Program-made: the position numbers and the translations under genes | The notes under the pieces: generated by a model | Seen by the model: the letters and a program-made list of their open reading frames with translations, nothing else | Databases searched by the model: none | Told to the model about the DNA's origin: nothing | Shown: positions 12,218 through 25,200 of the stretch, piece after piece | Position numbering within the stretch: position 1 is the stretch's first letter | How the letters are laid out: each line of letters starts with the position of its first letter | Source of the DNA: Branchiostoma floridae | Taxonomy: Eukaryota; Chordata; Leptocardii; Amphioxiformes; Branchiostomatidae | Assembly (NCBI RefSeq): GCF_000003815.2 | Contig: NC_049980.1 | Location: 19,360,894-19,424,893 of the forward strand | Reading direction: 5' to 3' | Length of the DNA: 64,000 nucleotides

Positions 12218-15200
12218 GAGCATTGTAGTCACTTGCACCTCATGGGAAACTTTTTTCTCTGTTAGCAACAACATAGTGGCTATTGGGTAAGGGCAAATGA
12301 TTCAGTAAACAATCCTCTAGATTCATGTTTCAGAACCATCATTTGGAAATCAATAGGCAATAGTAGTAAAAAGCAAGATCATGTTATAGGTTGTTTGCAC
12401 ATGACGTCACATTGCTTGTTGGTTGAACCTGGAAAGTCCTATGAATTTGCTTGTCCATATGTCATGATTAGTTGACTAATAGCAATATTTTTGTGAAGTC
12501 TCAAATTCAAATTCAGGTTTTAACCACTCAGCATGGCAGACAATATTTACATCATAGGTATACGCATGTGAGTGCAAACAACCATAGAGAAAAAATGTAC
12601 CGGTATTTTCATGATAGATGTGCTGTGGATCATCATGTCATCACCCCTCAGCCATAGATGTAAAATGTTGACAATTTGTACTAAAGAAACTTGTATATGT
12701 ACATCTTCTATTTTTTCAACTTGTGCATTATCGGCTCACCTTCAGAGGAAAATGCCCTTTTTAAATGTTCAGGAACAATGACAAGAAACCTTGAATTCAA
12801 AGTACACTTGCCATGTAGACTTATGTGTTCACTTCACTCAAGTCAATGTTTCATCGATGTTAGGCATAGAATGTATGATTATAGTTGCAGTTTCCAAGTT
12901 CAAAAATACAGATATGGTACTACTAAAATTGACTCATAGTTAGTTCAAATGATACACTTTTGGTTGTAAGAAACAATATACTGGGTAGTAAATGTAATTG
13001 AAAAGTTTATCATCTATAAAGCCATACTTTATTTCATGGTGATTCTATGGGAGTATAGAAGGCTTCATCAGTTATACTGGAATGCAGCTTTTTTTTACTA
13101 CCAGAGAAAAGCATTTAAAACAGTAACTGTAATACATTTTACCATAAACATTTACCATACCTGTATATTACACTAGACTCATAAAAAGCAAAAATATTGT
13201 GCATCTACTGAAATTAAGTGGCATTTACTATTAGTCATAGTAAGATTGTGACAGTGGTTACGATGGTGTCTAAAAGCTTGCTTGATGGGTCAACTTTGTA
13301 CATAGATTAGGTTTGACAGTTAACAACAGTCTATGGACAAAGGAAAAAGCATGTAATGCTTAGTAATATTTTATCTTTTGTCCACAATCCTTTCCCCATG
13401 CCAATGATAGCATGTTTGAAAAAAGTTACTTTTTCCTAAGAAAAGGAACATTACGGAAAGTCTTCTTTTTTGCTTTGGGTCATCTACCGCTAATTTACAT
13501 GTAAATCTAACAATATCCAACAAAAGAAGACAAGAAGTAGTACCTTTCCTAGCCATAAACATTGTCTTGGAATGACTTTTTTTCAGAGGTAAATTTTTCA
13601 TTTGATCCATTTTCACATTATAGTGAGCAATGTGGGCAAAAAAACAAAATTACAAATAGCTGGTATCTGTAGATGTCTTATCATTTGAAGTATTGTCCAT
13701 CTATTTCATAGGTTGCACTATTTTACATACAGTGAGTACCATGTACAGCAAGTCAACAAGCATTCTTTAAAATTTGTTGTTTGATTATACAAGTTAATTG
13801 AGGATCTATTTGATATGTAATATTAATTAATTATTGTTATGCATGGTTTGATGTAGAAACTGCTGAACACAATAGAATCAAAACTGTAAAGGGAAAAGAA
13901 ACTTGACCACTCTAAAATTAGTTCAGTTGCTTTTAGCATGTAACAATCAAGAGAAGACACAAATTTGTGTACAACTATTTGATTTTAATCTAATGCAGGG
14001 TGTATTTACAAAGATTTAGCATTGCATAACAATATATATGTATAGTATTATTATTATTGTGTACAATGAAATGTGATATAAATATGCACATCATCTGCTA
14101 ACCTGGATGCATTTTACTGTTCTTATGATATGATGTTGTACATATTAACTGAAGTAATTTTTTACCATTAAGGAGCTGAATCAATTTCATTCAGGAAAGG
14201 TTGACATTCATCCAGAAAACAACTGTCTTAAGCTTATACAATTACCACAGATGGTCAAGGGAGCTGTGATTTGATCAATGATTGTAAGTTCTCTGTGTAT
14301 GTGCAATGAAATGTCAATAACATTTTTCCAACTGATAATCAAGGCTGCATGTTTGCAACGGAAGCAGAAATTAAACTGTAGTCATGTATTATCTTGCTGC
14401 TGTCTTTCTTCAGTATGATTTATCAACATAGGGTTAATGTCATGGTGTGTATATGGTGTCAAAAAGCCCGTAAGATTTCTATACATCAAATAAACCACAG
14501 AAAGTAGCAAGGTGGTAGATGAGATGAGGGCTGCTAAAATCCAATGTCAATTGGATGTTAAGATCCATCAGTCATGGCTATTGGCAGACCAATAGTTTTT
14601 CACCCTCATACAAAAAGTATACATCAATGTCAATTCCTGATCTGTCAATCACTGATGATGCTTACTTGTACATTTGTGTACTGTCTGCTTTGGTTTTTAC
14701 TTTTTTAGTAATGAAGGTGAGATAGTCTAGAAATTTCAGACATGAACCAAGGAATGGCTCATTACACCATGAAAAGGAACACTACTATGATTCTGAGTCT
14801 TTGATTCTTGACAGTAGTGCTCTTATTTTCCAGATACAGCTAGGTTACAACACTAAGGGCTTGCCACGGGGACAGTAACAATGGACAAAATACAAGGAAA
14901 CATTCAAATCAAATTTGATAGACAGTGGTATACCTAAAAAATTATAGTGTGTCACAGGCCGACAATGGTTCACAAATTCCTTTACATCTGAATGAGATGA
15001 ATTATACTCATTGTAACAACATTACATCTTAGAACTCTATGGTAACATGCATTTCATTTCAACAACAAAAATCGGACCACTTGGTTGGTGACAGAATGAA
15101 AACTTAACATGCACAGAGGTCGAACAAAACCTTAAGAAAAGCAATAACTTGACATCCTTGTGTCCACATAGAAGAGTGCAGATTGGCCTAGGTCATTTTG

Positions 15201-15490
15201 CATATGGGGTATGGGTTCATTGCTCTCTCTTAGCACGTAGCTGACCTTATTACAGCAAATCCTAATGCTATTTCATGGACAACTTCCAATGAAAAGTCCA
15301 CCGTCGAAAGCATACATGTGAACTGTTACTTGCCTAGTATTTGCATGTCAGTCCTCACCTAACCAAGCCACTCACAGGTAGAAAGTCTCACCTACATTTC
15401 TTTTTGGGCGTAAGCTGAGTGGAGAGGGGATAGTGTAACGCATGCGACTCGGACACATTCGCAGATGACTAAAAACGGGAAATTTTCCAA
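12218..15490. other. SERINC 3' UTR and convergent intergenic region
   Basis: About 3.3 kb of AT-rich sequence lies between the SERINC version-B stop and the stop of the minus-strand receptor gene. It should hold both 3' UTRs. An AATAAA occurs at 14489-14494, but its use is unknown. I saw no conserved coding segment, RNA gene or clear transposon. Confidence 0.5.
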
Positions 15491-18400
15491 TCACATGAAA
15501 TTTTTCTCGTGGGATTTGAACACCGCCATTTCAGATGCGCCCCCGAAAATTGTTTGCTCTGAGTCGCTTGACATGGGCCATGGGTTGGGGTGGCAGTCCG
15601 AAGTCGAGGTGGAGCTTGTGAAACCTGAATTGGCGCTACCAGAAGTTACACGCCAGGGAGACTCGCGCCTGGATACCCGGGACCCGCCCCCCAGTTGTGT
15701 GGCGTGAGTATTCTTACTCTTGGAGTTATTCCTGCGGAAGGCGGCCTCGCAGCGGCGAAGCATCGAACGATTCAGCACAAAGGCCAGAGCCACCAGAAAA
15801 GCCTGGGCAGCGCTCAGCACTGTGAAGATATAATCTAAGACCAGGCTACGCACAAAGGATACCGCAAAGCCCAATCCCCAAGTGAAGCCCAACAGGACAG
15901 TGATCCTGACGTACACCCACAGGAGGCTGCGGCTCTTGTCACGCCGTATCTTGGACACCGCTTTGGTTGCCTTCTGAAGAGCCACCACAGTGAGGACCAT
16001 GAAGATCGCGTTCGTGATCAGAACCAGTGCGACAGGGCCACCGAAGACCGCCAGGAGAGCATACGGCTCACCTATCCAGCAAGCCTGCCCGCCATAGCCA
16101 ACGCTGACGGTGGTGATACACGGGCAGAAATCCACGAAGGCGGTCACCCCAACAACAACAGCTGGTAGCAGCCATGTGTACAGAATGTACAGGCGGTAGG
16201 AGTTGAATCTGCTTTCGGAAATGCCGCGAGAGAAGGTGTTGTGGAGGTCGAAAGCGAGAGCACTCATGGTGAGGAAGGCAGCAAGGAAGAGATAGTGGCC
16301 TAGAACGGCAACGAAGTAACAGAACGCTGTTGATACCTGTGCGACCACCCTGCCCAGAAACACCGACTGGGCTGCAGTAAGTGTGATAACGAGCTGCATC
16401 TTCAGGCGACCGGGGATGGAATGATACTCCCGGGTCACCACGCAGAGCGCCAGGTAAACTATCCCGCCCACCGCCGACAGCGCTGTCAGAGCGATGTTCA
16501 GGATACCAGTCACGTTGTCCTCGGCGTGATGTGCCTCTGTGGTGGGATGAGTCTCGGGGGTTGGGTTATCACAGTCGGTGCAGTTGTCTACCGTCAAGTT
16601 CGGGCTGATAAACTCTTGGCAGGGTTCGCTATCTATGCTTATGCCTACCGCCGAAATGCCTCCGCCTGAGACGACCTGCGTCTGTCCGTCCACGCAGATC
16701 TCGCCAGGTGGCGCCTGTGTGGGCTCGGCGATGATTTGCCGACATTGGCGACTGAGGAGATCGTAGGTACTCCCCGGTGGACACTTGCTCGAGGAGTCGG
16801 TGTTGAGCGGGTTGAAGTTGAAGAGAATGGTGAGGGAGAGGAGGTGGAGCTGAGAAGCGCCCCCACACGACCTGCAGGACGTCATGCCGCAACTCAGAAC
16901 TTCCAGCTCCTGGGAATGCACGCCTTCGCATTGGGCACAGTACACGTTTCTGCGGAAACGAGAACGATCACATGTAACATGATCAACTCTCATAATTCCG
17001 AAGGGTGGCCCAAGCAAGCTACATTAAAAAGTGTTATCGAGGCCTTCTCCGTTAAGAATGTCTCGAACACCTGACTTTCTGAAGTGTCATAGCTTGGGAT
17101 TCCTGTTGATGCATTTAGGTCTATTTGAATACATGGTTGTCGTAATGGGGTGGTCTTCAGCTAAAACATGAGAGTTGATATTGCCCAAAACATAACCGGG
17201 CTCACAAAATCCACTGGCACAACACCACAAAAGTGAGAGTGTAACAATACACACCATAACATTTTGCTGAAGCCTTTTTTTTAAACTCACCTGTATATTC
17301 CAGTATCCCCGCTGACATACGCTGCGTGCCCCGCACACAGCTCCGCAAAGCAATTGCCTCCTTGGTCACTCTGGTAGTTAGTTTTTCTGGGCACGCACTC
17401 TCTAGTCTTTACCGGAGGCCTGAAGTACGCGCGCCCCTGGCCGGACTGGATGGCTGCAATAGTGGCGTTCAACTTAGCCTCTTCTGACCCGACCAGCTCA
17501 AGGTTACCACTTATCCCTAGCGTCCAGAATGTGACATTGTGGCCGCCATTACACACGGCGCAGTAGACGTTCCTGTAGGCGACGTCGGACGTGACGTCGC
17601 TAACCGGGTTGTAGAAGATGACGTCGCTGACGTCCGTGTAGTCCACATCGGCGCGCAGGCATCCCTTGCGCGTGACGCTGTCGGTCCACGTCTCAGGGCA
17701 GCTGGCGACCATCCAGACGTAACTGTCCGTCCCGCCGTTCCACAGACATTCGTAGGGAGCCGTGTCGTTAGGCACTGCACGGGCTGTGTCGCTTGGAGGG
17801 TCCCCGTCCGAAGCAGAGCAGTGGTCCGAGCAGCAAGAGCCGTTCCCGACACACGATTCCGTGCAGTCACAGAAAGTCTCCGCCGCTCCTGATAAGATAT
17901 TTGCACCACACCGCCAAGTACACGAGTCGGCCATGACGACGGGTCTGCTGGCGGTCTCTATGTCTGAAACAAATAAGACTGAATATGAGCTTTTCTGAAC
18001 CAATATGCGCAATACAATCTCCCCTCTCCAACGTTGACTTAGAGATTAACCCCCTCTCCAACATTGACTTAGAGATTAACAACACACACGAAATTAATAT
18101 GATCTTTGGACCTTGTTAGTGGTATGGTTTTCAGAAATAAACAACAGCGTGCGTTGGAAAGAAATTTCCAAGGTCGATCACACAGATCGAGAACATTACA
18201 ATTCCTAGACCTATCATACCATACTAGGTTATACTATTATTCTTCAGGATTCAGCCAGAGAAAAGATTCAGGTAACGGCGCTGTCACATTCGTCGTTGTA
18301 TACGACTTTGATTGCGTATGATTTTTAAGCAGGCGGTGACAGAACCAGTCGTCGATAAGAATCTAAGACAGCCTTCATCAGTTTAGAAGGTTTGTAGACA

Positions 18401-19388
18401 GCTGAATTTCGTACGGCATATGCAGGACTAACCCAAGTGTAGTCTTTGCCTACCTTTGACTGTGCGGCAAATGTGACCACACCATAAGTCTTCAGACATC
18501 AATAACGATAGGATAGGATAGATTAATAGTCATGTCAACTTACCATCAGTGGCCCCAGCACCTCCACAGAATGTATCCACATCCTTACAGCAGTCGTCGA
18601 AGAGCCGACACTTCGGGTCACACTGACACATGGTTCCGGGGCTCCAGGTGCCGCACCTGTCACTGCAGGTGTCGTTCGGGTGGCAGGTGGGAGGAGTGGG
18701 GACATACAGCAGGGGTGGCGGCGTGGTGGCTTCAGCGACGGGCGGCGGGCCGATCGGCGGGGGGCCGAGGTCGCCTGGTGGTGGGCCTACCACGGGAAGA
18801 GCAGAACATTACAGAATACATGTGCCGACAAACATCATTCGGTAATTTGTTGCAAATGGATAGAAAATATGATAACAAATTAGTTTAATCCTTCGGCAGG
18901 TAGCACGCTCTTTTGGAGTAGCAGCTTCGAAATTTGGTTACCATTCGTACTTATCACCGTTTTACTTTTACCCGTTAAAGATGCTTGGGAGGATAAAGCT
19001 TCGGCTAGCCAGCATATGTTTAGACTGAAAGTTTGTCAGGTAAAACAACTAAAACGCAACGGAAATTACAGTAAATTGTATTGGGCCGGGGGAAATTCGC
19101 ACGAGTAATACTATGTACAACGCACAAGCGACACTTTGCATTCTAAACATTATCTTTTCTTGGGTTTACACGTTAGACGCATTAGAAAATGCGCATTTTT
19201 CTGAAAGTTCGCCAGCCAACATATCTCTAAATCGTATCTTTTCTGTCATTTTTATGGCTTCATTATATATCTATATCCGATATAAAACAATAAAAATACC
19301 TACCAACATCCTGAGCGGCCACGAGTGCTAGAAACAGCAAAGAAATCGCAGTTGCGGAAAGAGACGCCGTCGCCCCAACCGTCCCCAT
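15491..19388 (-). CDS. Seven-transmembrane class-B-like receptor with two somatomedin-B domains
   Basis: Four exons on the minus strand close as one 820-codon frame: 19388-19304, 18786-18544, 17963-17291 and 16949-15491. Exon 1 is a signal peptide (MGTVGATASLSATAISLLFL). Exon 2 has a Pro-rich stretch, then an SMB domain with eight ordered cysteines ending CRLFDDCCKDVDTFC (residues ~63-105). Exon 3 has a second SMB-like domain (CTWRC...CDCTESCVGNGSCC, ~124-160), then a Cys/Trp region with YRNVYCAVCNGG. A second YRNVYCAQCEG is formed exactly across the exon 3/4 junction. Exon 4 carries more Cys-rich ectodomain, Thr/His-rich linker, seven hydrophobic helices (~485-735) with the class-B-like FTWGLGF in helix 6, and a Ser-rich tail. 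No GPS cleavage motif is visible before helix 1, so it is nearer to methuselah-like receptors than to classical adhesion GPCRs. The ligand is unknown. Confidence 0.88.
18021..18080. repeat. Tandem duplication, two ~30-bp copies
   Basis: Two copies of a unit containing cctctccaac, then ttgacttagagattaac, sit side by side in receptor intron 2 and differ at about one position. The size suggests local replication slippage. Confidence 0.7.
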
Positions 19389-22261
19389 TGCTGTACCCTT
19401 CTCTTTTGACAACTTTTCCCGTTTGTTGCAAACGAGTTCTTTACCACACTATAGGGAGCCATAAAGTCATTTCTGTAATCATTGATACACAAAGGAAGCC
19501 GTAAACAGCATGGGAGTGTATAAATCACCATCCTTTGAGGTCCCAGGGATGGTAAACTCAAACTGCTACCAGGCTAATACTGGACAACCTACTAACGCAC
19601 CATCACTATAGCATTGTTTAGCGTTCACCGGTGTTTTGACGTGTGTATGTTTAGTAAGGGTAGCCGGGTTGACACAAAGCTGTTGCACGCGGTCTATTGT
19701 TTAACAGAAATATAAAAGGCTGTGATGGCTACCATTAGAAAAAACACCTGGTTGGTTCCCTTGCATATTTCTATCGGTTTACAATGTGGAGCTATCATTC
19801 ACGTTTCTTAAGGGCCCCATTGTCGAACCAATTTCCTAATCAACCCAGATATAAATACCTCAAAGCACTATGCAGATATCCAGAAGAAAGCCCACATTGT
19901 GTGTGAAATAACTTTTTAATTTTACCACCCTGGAACTGACTCAGACTTGTTTGACATCGTTCTTGATTCATACACAAGATCGCATAAGGCTACATCGATT
20001 TTATTTCTTGGTTCTAAGTTTTTTACTTTAAAAGAATGGAGACGGCAGGCAAAATAAATCAACCATCTTGTGGTGATCCAAATGTCACCATGTGCAGAGT
20101 AACCACGATGTTAACATACCAGGCTGGTTAATGTTCAAACAATGAAAACTGTAACTGTGATGGACTTTCTTCAACTGTTGGTGCCAAAAGTATGAGCATA
20201 TCGAGGGTGATTCCTTTTATTGTGTCATGAATGAAAGTTATAATTTCAAGAAGCATATATCCATACACAAAATAAAGCGCTTTAATACCAATAAGCTTAC
20301 TATCAGTCCTCTGATCCTTATCAAGTTGAAATGATCCAGACCGAAAGTGTGACGTCAGCAAAGGGTCAAAGGTGCTTTGCAGTTGAGGGGCCCTGATGTA
20401 AATGGCCTCTTTCACTCCCCTAAGAAAGTAATCCCGTTCGGAATCAGAGCCCACCAACCTTCCCTCAACCGAGGCCGATACTGACTGCCAAGCTTCTTTG
20501 ACCCTTTGCTGACATCACACTTCCAGTCTAGATGTGTAACTTAGGCTTTGGTCATTTCAACTTGATATTAAGGATAAGAGGACTGATCGCAAGTTCCTTT
20601 ACAGATATATGGTTCTTAAAATTGTAACATAATGTTGACTACCGTCACATATGAACTTATATTCAAGTATGATTGAAACAGATTAATTTTTTTTTTCAAA
20701 TTAGAATAAATGATCCAAGAACGGAGAACCAAGAAATTTACTTGGTATGGGCTAACAAAAGAAAAGTATGGAACTTCAAACATTTTACAACTTTATTTCG
20801 GATTCAATTCCTTATTCAAAAATACTACATTCTACAAAGGCACAAATTACAAAATATACAGAATGTACATGTATATGCATGCAAAATTTGCCCTGAAAAA
20901 TCTTAAAATGTTGAATTGGCAGGCACTGGATGTTGTTGCAACATTGCACTTTGACTCAATATCACATTCTGAAATCTGTACTTATCATAAATATGTGCGT
21001 ATTGACACGTCATATGTTATTTGAAATTTAAACATTTCGTTATCCCTATACAAAGACAAGACAAAATTGTTTGCTAAACTTCACTTCCAGTCTCTGATTG
21101 TTTCACTCAAGGATGCATACTTAAAGTTCCCCATAATCAACAAAATTCTTCTTGTAATATATCTTTTTCTTAAATGTCAAAAACACATCATTGTGCGTAC
21201 ACACTCATCAATACAGTGGTTGAATTTACAAACATGATACTAGCAGTTTCCAAAATTTGAATGATTAAAGCACTGTAAAGAGATTAAAGTTTGCAGTGGG
21301 AGGGGAAAGGAGGTATTTCTGGTGTTTAAAATTCACAGTTGTAGCAATGCAATGCAAAACAGAATGTTTGCTTTGTGATGAGTTCAAGGTAAAATATCAC
21401 TGTCAATGGAACATTAAACCATGACAAATATTTGACAATTAACAGTGGTTCAAATCTATGATCATTTCTGTCCTCTACCTCTATGAACACCACATAAGTC
21501 ATAGATTAAAAAATAAAATATTTATATATGTACTTTTTCCTACTTATAGTTATTATGCTTTTCAATTTATGACTCATTTGTAGAGATAAAAAGCAACTAA
21601 ACATACAATGTCTATCACAATTTACAATGTTGCAAAAGCCTAGGACAAACAGTATCAGAACTGATATCTTGCTTTAAACATGCTTCTTAAGATGTCTCAA
21701 TATTAACTACAATTGTACAGTATTCTGGACCAATTTCCAAAATAAATATTTCTGTAGAACAATCCTGTAAACAACCTCTGACAAGACAACTGTAGTAAGT
21801 TTACATAGCTAGCTTTTTACCATATTCCTGCACATATCAGTCTTGTAGAGCTTTCTATCATATTGCAAGTAGATTCACTTGCTCAGGCACAAGTACCATC
21901 ACTTCTGCTCTATATATAGAAAATCAAGTATAAATTAACACATGGCTCTATCATGCAAGTCAAATACTTGTTGAAAAGACTGAGGAAATAGAATTCAGCA
22001 TTACATTTGTTGGAGGGTTCTGAAAGGCTAAACCTGGTGTATGCGGACGACACAAGGGTGGGGGTGGTGGTTTCATAGTGTTGAATTTTAGAAGGTCTGA
22101 TTTGAAAATTATAAGGCTTCCTGAGGGTACAATTCTGGTCCATGTGGTCAATCTGAATTTTCCACTTATGGAAGAGTTTGCTCCTAAAGGTAAGAGGGCT
22201 GTTGGATGTATGAGGGAGTAGCACCCTATTCAGAAAAACAGACTGCAAATTTGGCTGATCA
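19389..22261. other. Intergenic region upstream of the receptor gene, downstream of MTHFS
   Basis: It should contain the receptor promoter at the left and the MTHFS 3' UTR at the right. Apart from the foldback repeat at 20304-20588 I recognise no gene. Short open frames here have no family-like residues. Confidence 0.5.
20304..20588. repeat. Foldback (inverted-repeat) MITE-like element
   Basis: The left arm starts atcagtcctctgatccttat, continues through caagttgaaatga, and then reads gtgtgacgtcagcaaagggt. The right arm is its imperfect reverse complement: ctttgaccctttgctgac, then tcatttcaacttgatattaa, ending aggataagaggactgat. Arms of roughly 80-110 bp surround a loop of about 80 bp. There is no coding capacity, and no target-site duplication was resolved. 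Confidence 0.65.
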
Positions 22262-25200
22262 CTACTTCTCCACAAACAGTACCTCATCTACGGTCATGTC
22301 ATGTTCTGACACAGGGATGTGGTCACACATCTGCTCCCTGAACGCAAGAGCAATCGTGTATGGCTGCCCCGATGGAAGCACGGCACATTTCTTCAGGTAG
22401 CTGTCATAGTAGCCTTTCCCACGCCCCAAACGGTGACCTTCCGGGGTGAAGCCCAGTCCCGGCATGATGATAAGGTCCAGCCCACCTAAGGGTGGAAAAA
22501 AATAGGCTAGAAGGAAGGAAAAGAGCAGGAACAGACGGAAGCGAGGGGTCAGTTTAGAAGCTTTATTTGCCATGATTTGTCAGGACACTGAATTGCAATA
22601 AAAGCAAAAGCAAAAGCAGGAAAAGCCATAAATGTGTTAAGAATAGGAGGTATGTTTGGTGGCATAGCTCTAGTTAGCAATGTATGCTATCTACTCACCA
22701 ATCCTGTCACCTTCTCCTCTGTTAGATTCCCTACCATGCAAACTCCAAGCCAATGGGTTACAACAAGCTAAGAAGTAGCCACATGTACAGATGTAGTTGG
22801 GGTGAGATGTGTGAATATCAGACGTAAATTATTACAAATTATAATCACTTACAGCTATATAAGGCGCAAGGCTGAGACAGTTGTTACAGCATATAAAGGT
22901 GATGTAATGCAGAAGTTTGGGGCATTGTTGGGTGTTCACACGGGCTATAAAGAACCCTTATGCAAAGTACCTGACATTTCTTATCATCTGAGAAAAAGAG
23001 GAAAGCATGCAACTAAAATGACATAGTTGTGGGAAGGAAAAAGCAATGATGATGGGACGGTTAGGAATTTTCATGCAACCAAAGCCTTTTGAATGCTTTT
23101 TTTCATGTATTAATCAATGTGTTATAGGTACCTGCAAACAATGCATCATCTCTTGTGTTGTCATCATCTGGAGGTTGTTTGATGTTCCATTTTGTCAGAG
23201 GTAGGCTGTCATAGTCCTCCTGGGAGAACAGTCTCAACATGTCCATCTTGTCACCAACATACCTACACAAACAGTAGTCATGGTGATTTTTAAAGAGGGG
23301 TCTCCAATGGACTTTGCAAGCTACTGCAAAAATAGCAGGAATTCAATTTGACATGAATAAATAGAGTGTTTGCAGTGGTTTTAAGTTTCCGGTAGTGTCT
23401 GTATATGTTTGTAGTGCAGCTTGTACTCTAAGTTAAGTATTCAGTTATTCTATGTTAGGCCATGTTGATTTGATTATGTGGATGACATCTAAGCATGCAC
23501 CAATTTTCTGCCGTTTAGAAAAAAATAAACCTTTTTTACAAAGTAGCGGTAGAAGCAAAATAAGCAAATATATGCTGTAAATTGCAAACAAAAGATATTG
23601 AAAAATGGCCACTAAACTAGCCTAAAGTCGTAGAATGCCAAAGCTGGTCCCAAAGTCGGAGAAGATGTGAAAAAAAAGGAATCTATTGTTCGGTTTACCA
23701 TACATGTGTTCAGTCATTTGTTCAATTTTCCTGACCACTCAGGTCTGGTCTCAAAATGAAGGCAACATTTTTTTGGTCAAACTTTGCATGCTCACACCAC
23801 TTTTGTGGTTCCCAGAGGATGTCACCTATATAAACTACAGGGCTCGAAATTCATTTTTTGGATTGGGTGCACTGGTGCACCCAGCTTAAAAAATTGGGTG
23901 CACCAAAACCTTTTTGGGTGCACCACATAAGATAAAGTAGAATGTCAGAAAAAAAGTAATTACAAAACTTAGTCACAAGCTATCAAATTCTATCAAACAA
24001 GTACCATGACAGACATTTTTATCATCTTTTAACACTTAGATGTCAAGAACATGATGTATACTAGACTAGTAGTATACTTTGATATATTTACATATATACG
24101 TAAACCTAAGAAAATATTTGGGTGCAGCCTGTGCACCCACAGAAAATAATTGGGTGCACAGCTCCAATTTTGGGTGCACCTGGGTACACATGCACCCAGT
24201 ATTTCGAGCCCTGAACTATTATAACCAAATCAACATATGCAATGAGGCTTTTTACCAAATATATGTAACACACACAAACAAACAAAATTCCAATAAAAAA
24301 AAGGCATAATGTACCTTGGTATGAAGACCCTTTTACCACTTTGAAAGATGTGCCGAAGGATGCCTTCTGTAGACACTTCATTGGAGAAACTTAGATACAA
24401 GGAAACCTGCTTACTGGCTTGGTACTTTGGGTTAGAGATAAGCTGGAAATAGGAAACAAGCAACAAAATGCTTATGTTACAACGTATGGCAACCTATACA
24501 GCAAGTTTAGGAAAATAATGTACTCAACAAGAGATTAATACTGAAGTAAACACTGGCTGGATCCAATACGCGACAATCCAATCTCGTTGGGAGGTCTCGC
24601 GAGACTGTAATCTGGCCGCGCGCGCGCGTGATTTGACAGTCGGACGGTAACAGCCTTTAGCAGCCCAGCGGCTAACAATGGCTTCTCCCAGCATCGACTC
24701 GATCGAGTCAACTTCAGGGATTCGTTGTGCTATTATTTGGCNNNNNNNNNNNNNNNNNNNNNNNNNNNNNNNNNNNNNNNNNNNNNNNNNNNNNNNNNNN
24801 NNNNNNNNNNNNNNNNNNNNNNNNNNNNNNNNNNNNNNNNNNNNNNNNNNNNNNNNNNNNNNNNNNNNNNNNNNNNNNNNNNNNNNNNNNNNNNNNNNNN
24901 NNNNNNNNNNNNNNNNNNNNNNNNNNNNNNNNNNNNNNNNNNNNNNNNNNNNNNNCACAAAAGCTTACAAGTACCATTATTGGATCCTTGTAGATCCAAA
25001 CTCGTAAGACTTTCGGCGATTTTGACCGTAAATTAGTCGATGGCAACAGATCGGACTTTGGGAGTTTACGCGTACGTGAGTTGGGGAGGGGGGCGTGTTT
25101 CCGTGTATATGTGTTCGTTTTGATCAAGACGGAGTCACTTTTCCGACTATGTCTATGATTTTAGTTTTCGCCGGATGAAACTCCAGGCCACAAAAACGTG

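Noticed and set aside
16421-17074. Several overlapping open frames on the plus strand opposite the receptor exons
   Set aside because: They are shadows of GC-rich coding sequence on the minus strand, with no conserved motifs or splice logic of their own.
20673-21024. Overlapping open frames of 77 and 104 codons in the receptor-MTHFS intergenic region
   Set aside because: AT-rich composition, no splice context and no family-like residues; consistent with chance.
24524-25127. Open frames across the second large N run
   Set aside because: Artefact of 214 N within the left inverted arm.
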